Below are positions 42,284 through 43,394 of a stretch of 43,394 nucleotides of DNA, in pieces. The DNA is taken from the NCBI GenBank assembly GCA_016125385.1, contig WGLV01000038.1:1-43394 (forward strand). The letters are read 5' to 3'. The position numbers were made by a program, and so were the translations under genes. The stretch's first letter is position 1. Each line of letters starts with the position of its first letter. The notes beneath the pieces are model-generated. The model was not told where the DNA came from. It worked only from the letters and a program-made list of their open reading frames with translations, and did not search any database. The DNA is from a bacterium. GTDB lineage: Bacteria > Hinthialibacterota > Hinthialibacteria > Hinthialibacterales > Hinthialibacteraceae.

Positions 42284-42385
42284 ATTCAACAATTGGCGCC
42301 GTTTTCATCGAGTGAAATTTTGCTGGAGCGCTGAATCCGATACAATAAATGCGGCAAGATGGAAATCCAACGAATCCGGAGAATC

Positions 42386-42964
42386 ATGCCCCAACATACT
42401 CTGCCCGATCCCGATCAGTGGGTCGACCAGTTTGGCGACTTGCTGTACCGCTATGCGATTCACCACCTGCGGCGTTCCGACGCGGCGGAGGACGCCGTTC
42501 AGGAGACCTTCATCGCCGCACTGCGCGCCCGCGATTCGTTTCAGGGCCGCTCCTCTCCCCAGACATGGCTGGTGGGTATTCTCAAGAAAAAGATCTTCGA
42601 CGCGATGCGCAAACAATACCGCGAGCGTCCCGTTTCTGAACCGGTCGATGGCCTGCATGAAGCCTTTTCCGAGAACGCCTTCTTCAAATGGGGACACTGG
42701 GTCAATCCTCCCTCAGCGTGGAATTCACCCGAAAAAGCGCTGGAAGACGATGAGTTCTGGGTGACGCTCAACCAGTGCATGGAGGGCCTGACGCCGTCAA
42801 TGAGCGAGGCCTTCTCATTGCGTACGCTGGAAGATTGCCCTACGGAAGATATTTGTAATATTCTCAATATCAGCCCGACTAACCTTGGCGTATTACTCCA
42901 TCGCGCTCGGTTAAGGCTGAGGCAGTGTCTTGAAAACAACTGGTTTCAGCGAGGCGAAAGGTAA
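42386..42964 (+). CDS. ECF-type RNA polymerase sigma factor
   Basis: 192 aa from the ATG at 42386 (CCGGAG 5 bases upstream). Region 2: DQWVDQFGDLLYRYAIHHLRR, then AAEDAVQETFIAALRARDSF and TWLVGILKKKIFDAMRK. The linker has GHWVNPPSAWNSPEKALEDDEFW. Region 4 is LRTLEDCPTEDICNILNIS and LGVLLHRARLRLRQCLENNWF. This pattern, with the GHW...W linker and CLE..WF ending, matches the TIGR02943-type sigma-70 family. It directs polymerase to a small stress regulon. It is followed 4 bases later by the zinc-finger gene, its probable regulator. Confidence 0.92.
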   Translation: MPQHTLPDPDQWVDQFGDLLYRYAIHHLRRSDAAEDAVQETFIAALRARDSFQGRSSPQTWLVGILKKKIFDAMRKQYRERPVSEPVDGLHEAFSENAFFKWGHWVNPPSAWNSPEKALEDDEFWVTLNQCMEGLTPSMSEAFSLRTLEDCPTEDICNILNISPTNLGVLLHRARLRLRQCLENNWFQRGER

Positions 42965-42968
42965 AGGC

Positions 42969-43223
42969 ATGTTCTCCTGCAAAAAAGCGTCTCACCTCAT
43001 CTCTGCTTCGCTCGACCGCGGCCTCACCGCCGGAGAGCGCTTTTCGCTTCGCTTTCATCTGGCGATCTGCGGAATGTGCCGCAACTTCCGCAAACATGTC
43101 TACTTTCTTCACGATATGAAAGATCAGTGGCCCACAGCAGCCGATTCGCTTCACTCCGATGAAAGCCTCACCGATGAAGCGCGTGAACGAATCCAGAACG
43201 AAATTAACCGCACCGATCATTGA
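42969..43223 (+). CDS. Putative zinc-finger anti-sigma factor (zf-HC2)
   Basis: 84 aa from the ATG at 42969, four bases after the sigma stop; translation is probably coupled. The reading can be extended upstream to a TTG at 42930 that overlaps the sigma gene, but MFSCKKASHLISASLDRGLT is the usual family start. The zinc motif is FHLAICGMCRNF (H-x3-C-x2-C), with Cys4 a probable fourth ligand. There is no membrane segment, so this is a soluble, cytoplasmic type. Such proteins bind the neighbouring ECF sigma and release it on redox or metal change. The transcript ends at 43262-43284. Confidence 0.85.
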   Translation: MFSCKKASHLISASLDRGLTAGERFSLRFHLAICGMCRNFRKHVYFLHDMKDQWPTAADSLHSDESLTDEARERIQNEINRTDH

Positions 43224-43261
43224 TCCGGTACGAGATAGCGCACTCGCAAGACGTAATGCTT

Positions 43262-43284
43262 GAGGCCGCAAGGCCTCCTTTTTT
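43262..43284 (+). terminator. Intrinsic terminator after the sigma/anti-sigma pair
   Basis: GAGGCC-GCAA-GGCCTC, a 6-bp stem with a stable GNRA tetraloop, is followed by a T-run of seven. The remaining bases to 43394 show a possible 11-codon reading (43305 on, with AGAGGTG before it) but no gene I can support. Confidence 0.85.
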
Positions 43285-43394
43285 TGCCCGGGGAAAGAGG
43301 TGAAAATGTCTAGCCCCGTTTTTTTGATCCAGTTGAAGTGAGAGTTTTTGCGTTGTTCTTATGCTTGTGAATCCTGTGAGGAAACGAGCGCGCT

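Larger units (their letters stand above)
41646..42385. other. 740-base gene-free region, partly very AT-rich
   Basis: This lies between the divergent AspT-like and sigma-factor genes. The 41860-42060 part is far more AT-rich than its surroundings and contains the inverted repeats and promoter listed separately. A 65-codon reading from TTG at 42058 has no ribosome binding site and no recognisable similarity, so I do not call it. No tRNA or known RNA motif was seen. Confidence 0.6.

Noticed and set aside
43305-43340. 11-codon reading MSSPVFLIQLK with a good ribosome binding site near the window end
   Set aside because: Too short to support without knowing the downstream gene; it could be a leader peptide, but the window stops.

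Overview
The window looks like chromosome of an uncultured diderm bacterium with roughly 54% GC (estimated by eye). TolC, porin, RND-pump and YceI-type proteins imply an outer membrane. Many proteins are secreted: CotH/lamin-tail, FG-GAP and GH2/F5-8C types. Together with a diverged second EF-G, this fits the uncultured, polysaccharide-using phyla around the PVC/FCB groups (for example Hydrogenedentota- or Sumerlaeota-like). That placement is an inference from gene content and is not proven here.

Positions 1-12541 (all minus strand) hold the core transcription/translation block rpoB-rpoC-rpsL-rpsG-fusA-tuf, with tuf cut by the window edge. The block is split by sequence signals. A TTGACG-17-TAATAT promoter lies about 375 nt upstream of rpoB. 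A weak terminator follows rpoC, and a second TTGACG-17-TATTCT promoter precedes rpsL. The usual rplKAJL genes are not upstream of rpoB; a divergent HAD phosphatase gene is there instead. Beta-prime is long (1646 aa) and shows five copies of a sandwich-barrel-like repeat. S12 has Ser where Gly is normal in its PGVRYH loop.

Positions 13114-21299 hold the HAD gene (plus), then a minus-strand series: an EF-G-like GTPase with NRMD in place of NKxD, a 69-aa unknown and a terminator; a secreted FG-GAP protein, methylglyoxal synthase and an overlapping secreted protein of unknown function; and an alpha/beta esterase followed by a YceI lipoprotein-like gene.

Positions 21691-35935 (plus) hold a CrtO-like membrane acyltransferase, a 1574-aa secreted lamin-tail/CotH kinase-fold protein ended by a strong hairpin, a tripartite RND efflux operon (TolC, lipoprotein adaptor, RND pump) and a secreted GH2 glycosidase. 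An F5/8C carbohydrate-binding domain interrupts the C-terminal DUF4982-like domain of the glycosidase.

Positions 35950-43394 hold a cupredoxin-like secreted protein and a divergent beta-barrel porin, a GntP-family permease, an AspT/YidE-type transporter with two RCK_C domains, an AT-rich intergenic region full of inverted repeats, and an ECF sigma factor with a zinc-finger anti-sigma candidate, closed by a terminator. I found no CRISPR array, tRNA, rRNA, transposase or recognisable defence island. The most unusual items are architectural (beta-prime, GH2, CotH) and regulatory (the rpoB leader, the hairpin before tolC, the 41.9-42.05 kb region).
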